Origin: Vanilla planifolia
Taxonomy: Eukaryota; Streptophyta; Magnoliopsida; Asparagales; Orchidaceae
Reading direction: 5' to 3'
Length of the DNA stretch: 64,000 nt
Assembly: GCA_023846275.1 (NCBI GenBank)
Contig: CM043875.1
Span: forward strand, 9,109,958-9,173,957
Part shown: piece after piece, positions 34,655 through 46,539 of the stretch
Position numbering within the stretch: position 1 is the first letter of the stretch
Layout: every line of letters starts with the position of its first letter
Made by a program: the position numbers and the translations under genes
The notes under the pieces: model-generated
Told to the model about the DNA's origin: nothing
The model's database searches: none
The model's input: only the letters and a program-made list of their open reading frames with translations

Positions 34655-36400
34655 TAAAAGAGTCTGACATGATGGTGTTAACCCCAAACCCATAGGTGGT
34701 TTGACAATAACAAAATATACATTTCTTAACTAATGTGTGTTGTGAGATGTGATGAAAAAGTGTAATAAGTAATGCTTAAGCAAGTAATGGTCAAAGACTT
34801 TAATGGCTCAACTTTCACAAGAATAAGTCATGTGGACATAAATCTTGACGTAATATGTTTCCATCTAAAGTTAACCTTACTTACTTCATTTGGGTAGAAT
34901 GTCCAAACTAACACTAACAAATCATGTGGCAGTTAACTCATGAATCACATTAATGTTTCATATATTTCATGATTTATACTAATGCATAACTAATGGTTTT
35001 TATTCATATATCATGAGTGAGCACTGATTTGCAAGTAAAACTTACAAAATAAGATAATTGCATTTGCAGCATCATAAAATCAGGTGTAAATTGAGTTCCA
35101 AGCAACACAAGTAGCAAAATATTGAATTTATTGAAATCATGCAATGCAATATCTTTATTGTCTAGTATGCTAGTACATTTGTGTGATTGAACAAGTAGTC
35201 AAAGTTAACAATGTAGGTTCTGAGTTGATTTGGTTGAATTAGTAAGCTACTTATATAATATGTTTCATATAATAAGGAATCCATATAGTATTCATATACC
35301 ATAAAGATAACAACACTACCAGTGTTCACACGACGTAGTTGAACTTGAGAAATACAAAACTTGAGAGGAGATTTGTAGTGCAAGCAAACAAAATCTTGCT
35401 TTCACCATTTTAGTTTAAAGGTACAAGATTAATTACTAAATCTTGTGTAGGGAAGAAAGGTGCTTTTTGCTGGTGGTTGGTTAGATATAGGAAGTATAGC
35501 ACACGAACTGATGAGATATGGTTGGACCTGAGTATGAATGACTTGGTCGAAGAGGGGTTCAGACATGTATGGTGAGAAAGTGGCCATTTCTTAATATCAA
35601 ATTATTTTGAAAGAAAATTTGGATATGTCCAATAAGAAATGTGAGGGTAATGTAATGTATTAGTCTGACTAATGAAAGGATAAGCAATTATGCAGTATGA
35701 TAGATTAACTTTATTGTGAGCAAATAGACTGGATCAATTATGTTATCAAGGTAGTATGAGTAGCAATATGTCAAAGATGACCACATGCTAGATAGAACTA
35801 ATATGGTAAGTGATATTAATGTTATGATGACAAGGGGGCTTGCACCCATCTCAAACAAAGGTGATGCTTAATTAGATTGAACGAGTTTAGTAAATTGTGG
35901 ACAAAGGAAGACTAAGAATAATACAGAGTGGTGCATTAAATATACAAAATGACGAGCTTGAAGGCAAAACGAATGGCATCCCAAATGAAGTGGAATATTG
36001 AATTATATGATGTTTGAACAAAATATTGAGTGATAGTAATGTTATGATATCATCTCATACAAAGGTGATGCCTAATCAAAATGAATGAGTTCAATAACTT
36101 GTGGACAAAGGATAACTATGATCAGTACAAATGGTGCATCATTTTATACTAAAATAAGAACTTGAAATAGAACAAATGACAGCCAAAATGAAGTGGAATA
36201 TTGAACTGTACAATGTTTGAACAAAAGGGAACAAAATAATTTATCTATGGGAGGCATTATGTGGATAAATATATTGGAGAGAACATACTAGTATGATGAT
36301 TGAACCTTCTTAGATTTGGATTGGCTAGCTAGATACAAATAATAATGGAAAATTTTAAACAATGATTATGGTAATAGAATCTGATTTGTAATACATTAAT
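34655..36400 (+). mobile_element. Copia LTR of a second family (copy 1)
   Basis: From a degenerate PPT-like AAAAGAGTCTGA near 34,656 the sequence aligns with the LTRs that start at 52,675 and 56,513. Shared landmarks are GGTTTGACAATAACAAAAT-like, GAGATGTGATGA, TGGTCAA, TCAACTTTCA, TCAAATTGAGTTCCAA, TCATATATCATGAGT, and CACTACCAGTGTTCACA near 35,310 (compare CACTACCAATGTTCACA near 57,127). Alignment is good to about 35,400. The rest up to 36.4 kb, including a tandem duplication, is less certain. The minus-strand 73-codon frame at 35,162-35,383 is antisense of the LTR. Confidence 0.6.
35811..36228. repeat. Two-unit tandem repeat of about 210 bp
   Basis: Unit 1 (35,811-36,022) and unit 2 (36,031-36,228) share TAATGTTATGAT, TCAAACAAAGGTGATGC or its variant, TTGTGGACAAAGGA, GTGGTGCAT-like, AATGAAGTGGAATATTGAA and ATGTTTGAACAAAA in the same order. 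Divergence is moderate, so the duplication is old but younger than the LTR. Confidence 0.85.
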
Positions 36401-36439
36401 GATTTATCTCTAAAAACTTGAACTAATTATTCCACTTAG

Positions 36440-37560
36440 TTAGCTATTAAGAAGGCCTTGTAGCTCAAGATATGAAACATGACAAAAAATTGTGAGAGTT
36501 GCCAATACTTTATACCTAGCCTCAAGAAGGTATGCTTGAAAGATCATGAACAAATAAGAAATGACCAAATTAATCAAATATGAAAATGATTCTATTTTAC
36601 CTTTAAAAGAACCTATCATCCAAACTTTCAAACCTCTCAACAAATTATGGCAAGGAGTATCACTACAATAATGCCAAACTGGGAAGATCTTTTCATAGTT
36701 GATTCAAAAGTAATGGGATTTGCTTCTCATAGCCACTTGTTTGCTTTGGTAATACTAAATTTCCCAACAACATAAAGGGAGAAAAGGAATTCCTAAATGT
36801 TGTTAGAAACTAGAATCGTAACTTTTTGAAGAAAGGTACACAATTTTAATATTCTACACCACGTTAAGGATATTCGGATCCTTGTTTTAGTTAGGAGGTT
36901 TTCTAGATAGCTATAATTCTGAGCTCTCTTAAAACTTGCCCATAAAGAGTTTGAGAAATAATATGACCACAAGAGTTTTCATGTAAAAATGTTGATTCTT
37001 ATTACATTTTCTTCATCTCAATCCATTCTTCTTAACTAAGAAGGTTATATTCTTATAAGACGTAAAATGGTGCCCACTTAAAACTTCTCTAAAAGGAGTT
37101 TCCATTTCCCTTTCAATACATTTCACCACTCTTAAGTAGAATTTGAAACATCAATAGATGTGTGGGATGGAGTCCAAAGCTCTCTTTATAATAATCAACC
37201 TTTTACCTTTTGATAACCATTTGCAATACTAACCATCCACCCCTTCGAATATTTGTAGATAAGGAGCTAGTATATAGATGACATATTCCTTCCCTTAAAT
37301 ATCTTAATTCCTATATACTTGTATGAAAAGTTCATTCAATAAAACCTATTTGCATCTTTATTGAGTTTAATTTTTGCTTGGGTCTGCATTTAAAAGTAAT
37401 AAACATACCCTTTTGATAGTTTATGCTTTGACCTAAATCCTATTTATATGTTTATAAAAATTCCATAAGATTACATATTGATAACTTTCTTCCCAAAGTA
37501 TGTATAACAATGTCATCAACAAAAAATAATTTGTGTTTGCTTGTTAGATAATACAATCAA
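36440..37560 (-). pseudogene. LINE ORF2 fragment 5 (antisense): RT palm to thumb and IWK motif
   Basis: On the minus strand the order is VDDIVI at 37,520-37,503 (catalytic box, first Tyr lost). KSMFIT-like and 'YIGIKIFKGRN.SSIY' lie near 37,330-37,260 (the PFKYLG...FKGR landmark). Thumb residues follow (KGLIIIKRALDSIP near 37,190), then MLLAIIC.EVWKFG-like near 36,680 and INLVISYLFMIFQAYLLEARYKV at 36,584-36,516. The last string matches INLVTSHLFRIFQEF in the LINE at 9.9 kb, so both belong to one LINE family. RNase H and endonuclease are missing. Confidence 0.8.
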
Positions 37561-38560
37561 GACAAGTATTATAAAAATAATGTAATCATATAATACAATA
37601 TTTACTATCATATAATATGATGCATTTCAACCTAAAGCTAACAATGACACTAAGACAAACGATGAAGCTGAAAGGTTCAAATAATACGATGTTTATTGTT
37701 ATATAACATGATTTGATTCAAACCAAAGAGATATAATTTGACACCTAAGCATATGAAGAAGCTAAAGTTCTTGATATAGCATGTTTATCATCATCATACT
37801 TATACAATGCTTCTTACATAACCTCATAAGGTAGATCAAATAGGTTTATGTCTGGAAGAGTGATATATTAATTATCCTTATATAGTATGATTCCCATAAT
37901 CCCATACTATAAATGAAAATTAAAAGGCATAATGACTATTTAATCGCATTAGAAATCAAGATTTAGCCATTAAGTATTCTTGAAATGAAGTTTTGACCTT
38001 TATTTTTATATAAATAGCACCTAAAGTAGATTCAAAAGATGTGAATGCAAAATAAGCTATTTCATATCTTTGATTATGTGAGGGTTTGGCTTCAATCATG
38101 CCTTAACTTGTGCATCTTCATTTTTAAATCTTTCTAACATAAGAAAGCAATGCAAAGATGATTTAAAGCATCTTCTTTCTTTCTTAATACAAGGGTTTGG
38201 CAACTGCATTACAAAATTCATTTACATTTAGCTTGTTTTATTTTATACTTGAGTTGGGGTTGTAGGAATATTGTAAAGAGCTTATTGTATATGTGTTAAA
38301 TGTTTCTTTTATCCCTCTCTTGTGTTGAATCTTTTGAGTCTTTGTTGTTTATGGCTCTTTTGGGCCTTTTATTATTCCTCTTGTGGATATTCATTTGAAA
38401 GGGTTTACACCAGCTTATCTTATGGAAAAATGTGTGGCTTTGGTGTGTAAGCTTGGTCAATGGATTAAGGCTAGATATAGATCCTTTGGATTGAAGCTGA
38501 ATAGAACCACTCAAAAGTATTAATGTCATTTACTTTAAAGAATTCACTTGTTATTTCAAA
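37561..38560 (+). mobile_element. Probable Copia LTR fragment
   Basis: The first part is rich in ATATAGTATGA/CATACTTATAC motifs like the U3 parts of the other LTRs. The last part (38,240-38,530) has the GT-rich run ending in GTTGTAGGAATATTGTAAAG, GGGCCTTTTATTATTCC and CAATGGATTAAGGCTAG (compare TTGGATTAAGGTGGATTC near 11,343). It precedes a Copia gag on the same strand. No direct partner could be aligned over its full length. The minus-strand frame at 38,296-38,529 is antisense noise. Confidence 0.45.
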
Positions 38561-38929
38561 CAAAATATTTTAAAACATAATCAAGTGTTTTCCTCCATCT
38601 TTTTTGACTTAATAAGAAACCATACAAAGGTTTAATTGTGTGAACTTTATTGTCAAACCATGGATTGCCCCACTTTATTTTAGGGAAAAAAAATTTCCAA
38701 TACGAAAAAACTCTTTCAAGAAGTTCTTGCAAAAGCCAAATTTTGATTTGTGAAATTTGTCTAAATATTCTTATGATATTCTTATTAAGCAATATGAGAT
38801 ATCTTGCAATACTACCCACCTAAATACAAAAGGAATAAATATATTTTTTGTTCTATATATCAAGAAAGTTTTATGAAAATTTGTAACTTAAATATTTTGA
38901 GGTTGAGCTAGGAATATGACATGCAAAGA
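38561..38929. other. LTR-to-gag link, noncoding
   Basis: No PBS is recognisable. A minus-strand frame of 87 codons (38,556-38,819) is aromatic- and Lys-rich without a known domain; nothing supports it as a gene. Confidence 0.3.
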
Positions 38930-39900
38930 TACCACACTCATGAACAAAAGAAGCAGAAGAGGAAGCTAAAGAGCAAAGTGCAATAACAAGGAAGAATTCA
39001 TTAAGCACCTTTGGAGTAAACACTTTGGAAGATGGTACTCATTATACTTCTTAATCAAATAACAATGTGAGGTCTTCCAACAAGCCAATAGATGATGAAT
39101 TATTAGATTATTTTGATGAACTATTAGTAGAGCACAAGAAACTTATCTACATGTATGATACTTCAAAAAAGAATTTCACTTTGCATTAGAACAAAAGTCA
39201 CAAGTTACAAAGGAATTTTGATGATCTTAGGGAATAAAATGTATCTTTACTAAAGAAGCAACATTGCACATTTCTACACTGATGTTTAAGTTATTTTAGT
39301 GATTTAAGTGCAAACAAAGGCATATGGGACTACATTTGATGTTTCTTGTCTTGAATTTTTGAAATCTAAAAAAGAATTGTTCAAAACTAAAAATGTTAAT
39401 TAAAAGAAAAATTGATTTCTTTTGCTAGAATTGAAGAATTAAATCTTTTAAAGGCAAGGTATTATTCTCTTTCATTACATATGCAAACTTATGTTTTACC
39501 TTAAACTCATTTGAAGGATAAAATTGAAAGAAATTGCATTCACATACATGCATAGTCTTTTATGACCTTTTTAAATGCAACACATGCTCATGCATCATCC
39601 AATATTTTATGCAACTATTATTGTAATTTAGGTCATATTTTGTTTGAATGCACCATTAGAAAATCCATGTTTTCTAAGAAAAATAACTGTGTTTGGAGTC
39701 CTAACAAGAATGTCATATGTGAAAAAACTACAAAACTACTTACCTCACGCACTACCTTGATTTGTGAACCCAAGATAGATTAGTTCCTAAGATTAAAACT
39801 TAGGAAGCTATGTAGATGTATCTACATAATAAGGACCAACGAAGACAAGCCATGACGTGATTATTGATTGTGGCTTACTTGTCAAAATCTAAATATTTTG
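38930..39900 (+). pseudogene. Copia gag C-terminal half with mutated zinc knuckle
   Basis: After a charged region comes DELLDYFDELLVEHKKLIYMYD (39,095-39,160), the 'SY.EL..AFDELLDEYKK' block of plant Copia gag, then KSHKLQRNFDDLRE and NVSLLKK. An open piece at 39,562-39,783 contains the zinc knuckle CNYYCNLGHILFEC at 39,610-39,651. The second Cys of CX2CX4HX4C is Tyr (TAT for TGT), while His and the last Cys are kept. VWSPNKN and a 'WVPK'-like repeat follow, as in Copia elements. Protease and pol are not visible beyond about 39,900. Confidence 0.8.
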
Positions 39901-40845
39901 AAGTAAAAAATATTGGTCTTTATTTAATTACTAATTAAAGATAAAATTCAAATGTATTTAAGATTGGCCTAAGAAATTTGTTTAGGAATTGAGTGATAAT
40001 TAGGAACCTAATTTGATTTGTCAAATTCTCTTATATAAAGTGAGTAATTTTTAACACAAGATCCTTTAATTGGAATTACAAGGAGAAAGAACGATTCAAT
40101 ATTTCAAATTATATTGGGATATGATAACAAAACCTTGACAAATTGGAAGAAGATGATTAAATGATGAGAAATGCAAAATAGTATACTTCATATAGTATGA
40201 CATTTCTAATCTGACAATTTGAACCATGTTATCTAAATGTAGCTTGTTAAGATTCATATAGTATGATTAGTATGACATAATTATTCATATAGTATGATTA
40301 GTATGTACTTATAGAACATTAGGTTTACTCGAGTTGTTTACTTAAGTAAGATTTCAATAGATAGAGTGACTTAAAGGATCAAACAATTTGATTGAATGTG
40401 AAGTTTAACCCTTGTCAGACTAAATAATACAATTTACCCTTTCTACTTATGTGATCATTGTGGGCCATGCTTATCTCATGAGAGTAAAATGTGTAAATTG
40501 GATCGAGTAGTGTGATAAGATGTTTTAAATAAAATGATTTTCATAGGATGTGTGTGTTTGTGTTTTTATGTATTAAGTCGAATGACCCATTTTATTATAT
40601 CCCTCCAACAAGAAGCATTCCAAATCTCACTTGATGATTTTTGTACAATCATTGGATAAACATTTGCATACACAATTCCTTGCATGAAATCAATGCTTCT
40701 TGGTTGAATTGTGCTTCCTTGCATCAATTTGAGATCATTTCAAAGTTCTTATTAACATCTTGAACTACTAGTTTTAGTCTAAGTTTTGGTAGTTATCTTC
40801 TCAATAAGTTATAACCAATTTCTTTAGAATAAGGCATCAAATATC
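39901..40845. other. AT-rich noncoding stretch with LTR-like words
   Basis: There is no coding signal. TATAGTATGA motifs at 40,190-40,310 resemble LTR U3 sequence and include a 31 bp duplication annotated separately. Confidence 0.3.
40252..40305. repeat. 31 bp direct duplication
   Basis: ATTCATATAGTATGATTAGT and the following ATG occur at 40,252-40,274 and 40,283-40,305 with no mismatch, separated by ACATAATT-like spacer bases. It is a recent local duplication in old LTR-like DNA. Confidence 0.9.
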
Positions 40846-41807
40846 TCCTAAACAAGATAGAATTGCTAAAGGTAGAGAGATTGCAAATAACATTTTTTTT
40901 GTTTAGAAATTGATGAGCTCCTTAATAGGAAAGCTAGAAGCAAGAATTGCATCCTTAAGTAGGAATTAGTATTTGATAACTTGTCATGGAAAGTCTTATA
41001 TAAAACACTAGATAAGTTCAATTTCTTTGAGCAATTTATGAGACTAATTAGAAATGTAATAGGTAACTAATGGTTGTTCATTATTCTTAATAGCATTCCT
41101 AATAGAGTTTTTCAATCATTAAGTGGTTTTAAATGAGGTAATCTCATCTCTCCTCTATTATTAATATTATCTATAGAGTTTTTTAACATGGAGCTAAATA
41201 ATTTATTCATCAACATCTAAGCACAACATTATGCATTGCCTAATGTGTGCCCATTGATTTTACATCTTAGTTATGTTGATGATATAACTATATTTAATAG
41301 AGGTGATATGAGATTAGTATCCAAACCCAAAAAATTTCGAAAGAAGTTTCAAGATACATTAGGCCTTCAAATAAATGCATTGAATAACAAATTCTATACT
41401 AATAAGAAAATGAAGTCAAAATCAATTAAAAAGATAAGCATGGTCATGGGTTTCTAGCACGGTTCATTTCTAATAACATACTTAGAATGACCTTTATTGA
41501 TTGGTAGAAATAAAGTTATTTACTTTCAATAAATTCTAGATAAATTAACCAACAAGATGGTAAGTTAGAAAAAGAAACTATTATCTATAGATGGAAGATC
41601 AATACTAATGATATAGGTCCTAACCTCTATCATAACTTTTTCACTTATGATTGTATACCCCTAATATAAAAAAAGTAATGAATTGTTTCTTATAGAAGGA
41701 AGTAATAGCTCACACAAACATCACTGTTTGGGACAAAAGTGGAGTTCATAAAAAACAAATAAAGAAAATCAAACATTCACTTAGACAACCTAAATAATGG
41801 GACAGGA
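40846..41807 (+). pseudogene. LINE ORF2 RT fragment, 5' half of a split LINE
   Basis: RT motifs in order are NRKARSKNCILK near 40,925 and LSWKVLYKTLDKFNFFEQFM near 40,980 (the 'DR..W..L...L..FGF' motif). FQSLSGFK.GNLISPLLLIL lies near 41,110 (the QGDPLSP motif), and an intact YVDD at 41,272-41,283 sits within HLSYVDDITIFNRGD. Thumb residues reach SNSSHKHHCLGQKW near 41,700. The fragment ends exactly where a Gypsy LTR begins (41,808). A LINE zf-RVT/RNase H fragment on the same strand begins right after the other LTR (50,103), so these are probably the two halves of one copy. Confidence 0.8.
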
Positions 41808-43013
41808 TAATTAATCTTTCTCAAAAGATGAAATCAAGAGTAATAGGGTTAAGCACTTTAATAGTGAATTGACACACTTTTGGATGTCGAATAATGAGTA
41901 AGGATCTCTCCTTTTAAGCTCCTTACTAGCGTTCCTTAGGCACCTTAAAAATCGCACTATGAGATTGAACATACACAATAAGCTTGTACCAAGCAGGCTT
42001 GACGATACCACTTCATCACTTCATTCAAAATTTCATATCTTATAATATGATGATTATCCTTATTTATAGAGACCTCAAAGGACAATGATAATTCACTTGG
42101 TAAGAAATAGGAAATAGTATTTGGGAATATGAAGAGCCATGATTTAGAATTCTAAAGAACATTATAAGAATTTCAAAAGTCATCACAAATTAAAAAATTA
42201 TACTTAAAATTCAACAAAACAATCCATAAAAAGCTACAAAGTTTAATGTAATATGCAGCTACTAAGTAGATTTTGTATTTTGGGTAGTGTTATGGTGAGA
42301 GACGACTAGTAAGCACCATGATTAGGGTTACATAGGTGAAGAGGCATGGATATACTTGGGAACTAATCATGGGTTGTTAGATCATTATCAGTTTGTGAGT
42401 TAGTTAGAGTCATAGGTCAGCATTAATAGTTGGCAAGTTTATACAATTTCACCAGGCAATGTGGGTCGACGTGGGTTCTTGAATTGGCACTGATGATTGG
42501 TGGGTCAATGTAGGTTCATAAATTGGTGTAGGTCAAAGTGGTTTCATAGCTCAAGGATGCAAAATGAGTCTCATTATTTATCACATGTTAATCAGGCCAA
42601 GCAAGCTGCATGCAATAAAGCAGCAATGGTTGCTAATAGTGGAGAGTGATCAATGACATTAACAACTTCATAGCTAGTTTTAAGTTATTTTCAACTAAAT
42701 TTTGTACTAAAAGAACCACAAGACTACTACAAAGATGTCCAAGACTAAATTTAAAGCTAATACTATACAAAAAGTTACCACTAACCTTCAAACAACTCAA
42801 AGTAATGTGTAGATGCAAATAACTTGATGAACTAATGAAACAATAAACCGACATGTCCAATAAATAAGGGTTGGTCGTAATTGATCTCCTTAATGGTAAT
42901 GATAGTAAAGACTATGAAGAGTAAAGAAGAAAATCTTGACATAGCCTTAAGCCCAAATAGGACTTATACACCTTAAAGTAGAGCCATTGTATGATGTGTA
43001 AGATGTTACTAGA
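41808..43013 (-). mobile_element. Ty3/Gypsy family 1: 3' LTR
   Basis: It aligns by eye with 48,187-50,102. Shared words in order are ATGAG/GGTCAGGATCTC, CACCTTAAAAATC, TTATTCAAAATTTCATA, AAAGGACAATGATAATT, GAATTCTAAA, TCAAAAGTCA, AAAAAGCTA, AGCTAGTTTTAAGT, GACTAAATTTAAAGC, ACATGTCCAATAAATAAGGGT and ATGATGTGTAAGATGTTA. The minus-strand start reads TCTAGTAACATC, compared with TGCAATAACATC in the 5' LTR. Divergence is high, so the insertion is old. The minus-strand open frames at 41,811-42,011 and 42,633-42,860 are inside it and not genes. Confidence 0.8.
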
Positions 43014-43024
43014 TCTTCCTCCCT
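43014..43024 (-). other. Gypsy family 1 polypurine tract
   Basis: The minus strand reads AGGGAGGAAGA immediately upstream of the 3' LTR start. Position and composition fit a PPT. Confidence 0.6.
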
Positions 43025-44430
43025 AGGTGGAAAAGAGCTCAACTCTATAGAGTTATCATGAAATCTTTAATACTTCTTTAACATCTCTAGGTTTAGGTAA
43101 TGAAGCTTCTCTTATAAAATCTAAGTATCATTGAAGGTTTGGTTGTTCTCACCTACATACCAAAAATCTTTATTATGCTTAATCCTACATCAAAACTATT
43201 TTATCATCTAAGATTTGCTTTACTTGATCTCTCAACCTACCAAATGTAGCTAAAGATATTATGGGATAGGTGGTTCACTCGATAATGATTCTGAAGGCTT
43301 AAAAGACTCACTAGTACAAGATGTAATTCCTTATAAGGTATAAGATCTAAACTATTAAATGTAGTTTTGATTCCATTATCTTTGGGTAAATTAAAAGCAT
43401 ATACATTGATACCTAGTTTCTTCATAATTCAAAATGTTCTAACACCACGGGTATGCATTTCATGTGTTCCTAATGGTAATCTCTTTGATCTATCATGGTC
43501 ATCACATAGTCATGCTCAACAAATTTCTTAAGTTATATATGAGCATCTACTAGTCATTTATATATTTCATTATTTGATATGTTTTTTGTAATATGCTTGT
43601 GTAATGATAAAGAATGATGGGAAAAAACTCACTAGAATAAAAAGTGCAAAAATCATAAGGTAAAGAAATAAAAATCAACAAGACTAAGGATAATTTCTAA
43701 AGAAAATTTCAAAAGGACTCAAATCCATTATTTGATTAATAGAATTATTATAAGCAAATTCATCACAAGATAATGAAGATCCCAAGTAGAAGCATGTTCC
43801 TCTACTAGGCTACCAAGAAGCTTTCCTAACCTTTAGTTGACTACTTCTATTTATCCATATATTTGGGGATGATAAGATAATAAAAATTTAAGTTTTACTC
43901 CCATTAAGTTATGAAGTATTTTCCATAAGTACCTAATAAATCTGACATTATGACCTAATATAATTATTCATGTTAAACCATGTAGTTTCATAATTTTATT
44001 AAGAAATATCTTCATAATATGAGAGGCATCTAATGTCTTATGATAGGTTATGAAATCAGCCATTTTAAAAAAACTTATCAATAACTACAAAAAAATCATG
44101 TTTTTTAGTATTTTTTGCCAATTCTAATATAAAGATCATACTTATATCTTCCCATGCTCATTGTACTATAGGTAATAGTGTATATACTCCTTGGCCATAA
44201 TTCCTTGATTTAGTTATGCCATACATTCTACATTAGGAAACTATCAATACAACTTATTGATGTCATATTGGCTAATAAAATTAGTTAACCATGTCACTTA
44301 TGATTTTTTCTTGCCCAAAATTCCTTGTAAGACCTCTAACATATATTTCCTAGATACGAAAATCTTTAAGAGATGATAAGGAATGCAAAGTTGGGGTCCA
44401 AGAAATAAAAACCCATCTTTCAAATTGTAA
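43025..44430 (-). pseudogene. Ty3/Gypsy family 1 integrase
   Basis: On the minus strand the order is SRKYMLEVLQGILGKKKS near 44,340 (the HHCC-region lead-in). The core follows with LLISFFKMADFITYHKTLDA near 44,060 (the 'V.VDRFSKMAHFI....' block), then DNVRFI-like, then LLSYHPQ...IEVVN near 43,870 (the 'YHPQTDGQTEVVNR' block). LGKLLGSLVEEHASTWDL lies near 43,830. The C-terminal part is recognisable by DYVMTMIDQRDYH-like and LATFGRLRDQVKQILDDK near 43,230. Catalytic acids are partly lost and many stops are present. This is the 3' end of pol, just before the PPT and 3' LTR. Confidence 0.85.
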
Positions 44431-44549
44431 TCGTCATAAACTTTGGTAGTTGATGCATTAATTTCTCAATAGATATCACTAAGGCCTAAGAAATCACTTT
44501 ATAAATACTTAATGCACCTAAATCCAAGAACACATATAGTTATTATTAT

Positions 44550-46400
44550 TGATGATAGATAAACATTATGACTTTATGTATCTACTACTTTATTCTCCAC
44601 TCTTTGCTTATGATTTAAAATAAAAGTAAATTCTTATAAGTGTTCAAAAAACATTTAAAAAGTTGTTAACTTCAATTTTTTGTGAATTTAAATATTATGT
44701 TCTCCATGTATAGAATAAAGAACAAATTCTTGGTGCAACAAATGGTATCTCCAATTTCTTACTGATTGGATTATCGCTTAAAGTTCTTTATCATAGGTTA
44801 AGCATTTCTTCTTTGCTTCATTTAGCTTTTTAGTAAAGAATTTGATAGGATGCCCACCTTGACTGAAGACTTTACCAATGCCTAAACTTGAAGCAACATA
44901 TGCAACTTCAATTGTAGTTGGAAAGTCTAGTAACTTAAGGGCTAGTGCTTAAGTCATTGCCCTTTCATCTATAATTGGCGCACTATCGTGCAATGTCCTT
45001 GTATGAACTATTTATAAAATGTGGCTAGTCCATAAAGCTAAGAACTTCATGAACATTGGTTGGAGTTGGGAATTTGAAATGGATTTTATCTTTTCAAGGT
45101 TAGCATTCAAACCTTCTTTCAAAACTATAAAAGCTAGGAAAGACACTCTTTCTAACCAAAACACACACTTTGTAAGCCTAGTAAATAAATGTTGTCCTTG
45201 TAATTTATTGCATACCTATCTAAGATGTCCTAAATATTCGGATGAGGTATGACTAAAAACTAATATGTCATCAAAATAGATCAGTAAAAAATGATCTAGA
45301 TAATGTCTCAAGACTTAAGTCATAAGTTACATAAATATACTTGATTTCTTTGAAAATTTGACTAGTGTTACTAACAATTCATATAATCTATCTTTTGTCT
45401 TAAAAATAGTCTTACATTCATCACCTTAGTAGATTCCAACCTAATGGTATTCATTTTTTATTGCTATTTTAGAAAATGTGGTGGTTCCAACTATTTGATC
45501 TAATAGATAATCAAATGTAGGAATTAAAACCTATATTTAATTATTATTTTGATAATGGCATATCTATCTATTCACATGCACATAGTTTTATCCTTTTTGG
45601 AGCCAACAGAGTAGGGATAGTACATAAACAAATACATTTTCTAATAAATCTCTTTTAAATGAGCTCATTTACTTAATAATGAAGTTCTACAAAGCTGATA
45701 GATATAATTAGTAATATGGTAAATGTGACAGTGTGGTAGTGGGATCTAGATTTATAATATGATGAATACCTCTTAATGGTGGGAGTGTGTCTGACAAGTC
45801 ATCACCAAATATACAACAAATTCTTCCAACAAAGGTTGGACTATGGGTAGTGGGGTGGGCCTACTAGTATGGGCTTCCTTCATTGCCACAATCTAAAGAA
45901 TTTCACCACTTGCATAACTTACTCAAACTCAAGTAATGGAATGATACTAAGTAAATTTTTTTCATTATAGTTTTTTTAGTTTTTGTTTTAGAAATTTTCT
46001 TTTAAGAAGGTGAAGGGTATAATATAATCTTCTTTCCTTCATATATGAAAGTACATGTATTAGCTCTTCCATTTACAATAGTATCTCAGTTGTATAACTA
46101 TAATCTTCTTAAAATAAGGCTACTTATATTCATTGGGATAAAATCACACTATAATTCTATCAAATATTGACCAAACTTTGAAGGAATGAAACACCTTTGT
46201 TGTATGAAAATCGAGATTTTTTGATCCAAGATAGGGTGTATAAGTGTGGATGGCCTATGAGTGTTAAAACAATTCTTTGAGAAGCATTCTTTGCATTAGC
46301 ATTAATTCTGTTACCATTATCCATAATGATCTTACAAGGTTAGGCTTTAATTCTAATGAATGAAATAATGATATTAGTATGTCTCTAATCTTTAGATGGT
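44550..46400 (-). pseudogene. Ty3/Gypsy family 1 protease, RT and RNase H
   Basis: The protease region (46,400-45,980) shows the retropepsin-like tail 'NGRANTCTFIYEGKKI' near 46,065, equivalent to 'DG..N.Y.F...GK.I'. RT starts near 45,600 (CMDRYAI.KI.IKYRF, PRLDDLLDQL-like) and continues with KTKDRLYELLVTP near 45,390. An intact YFDDI box is at 45,279-45,259 (IYFDDILVF). RNase H follows: MTALALKLLDFPTTIEVAYVAS near 44,940, VFSQGGHPIKFFTKKLNEAK near 44,860, and FILNHKQRVENKVVDT near 44,610 (compare 'HK.G..N.VADALSR'). The order PR-RT-RH-IN identifies Ty3/Gypsy. Numerous frameshifts inactivate it. The 44,431-44,549 gap is the RH-IN linker. Confidence 0.9.
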
Positions 46401-46539
46401 CTTAAGGTGGTCAAAATGCATCTAATAATAGCTATAAGTGCTTCAATATAGTGAGGATTTTCATTTAATGGTTGTAATTCTTCTTCAACCTTCTCTTCTA
46501 GCTATTTAATCTCCTCTTCCTTAACTTTAGCACTTCTAT

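Noticed and set aside
38556..38819. An 87-codon minus-strand frame
   Set aside because: It lies in DNA linking an LTR-like block and a sense Copia gag and shows no recognisable domain.
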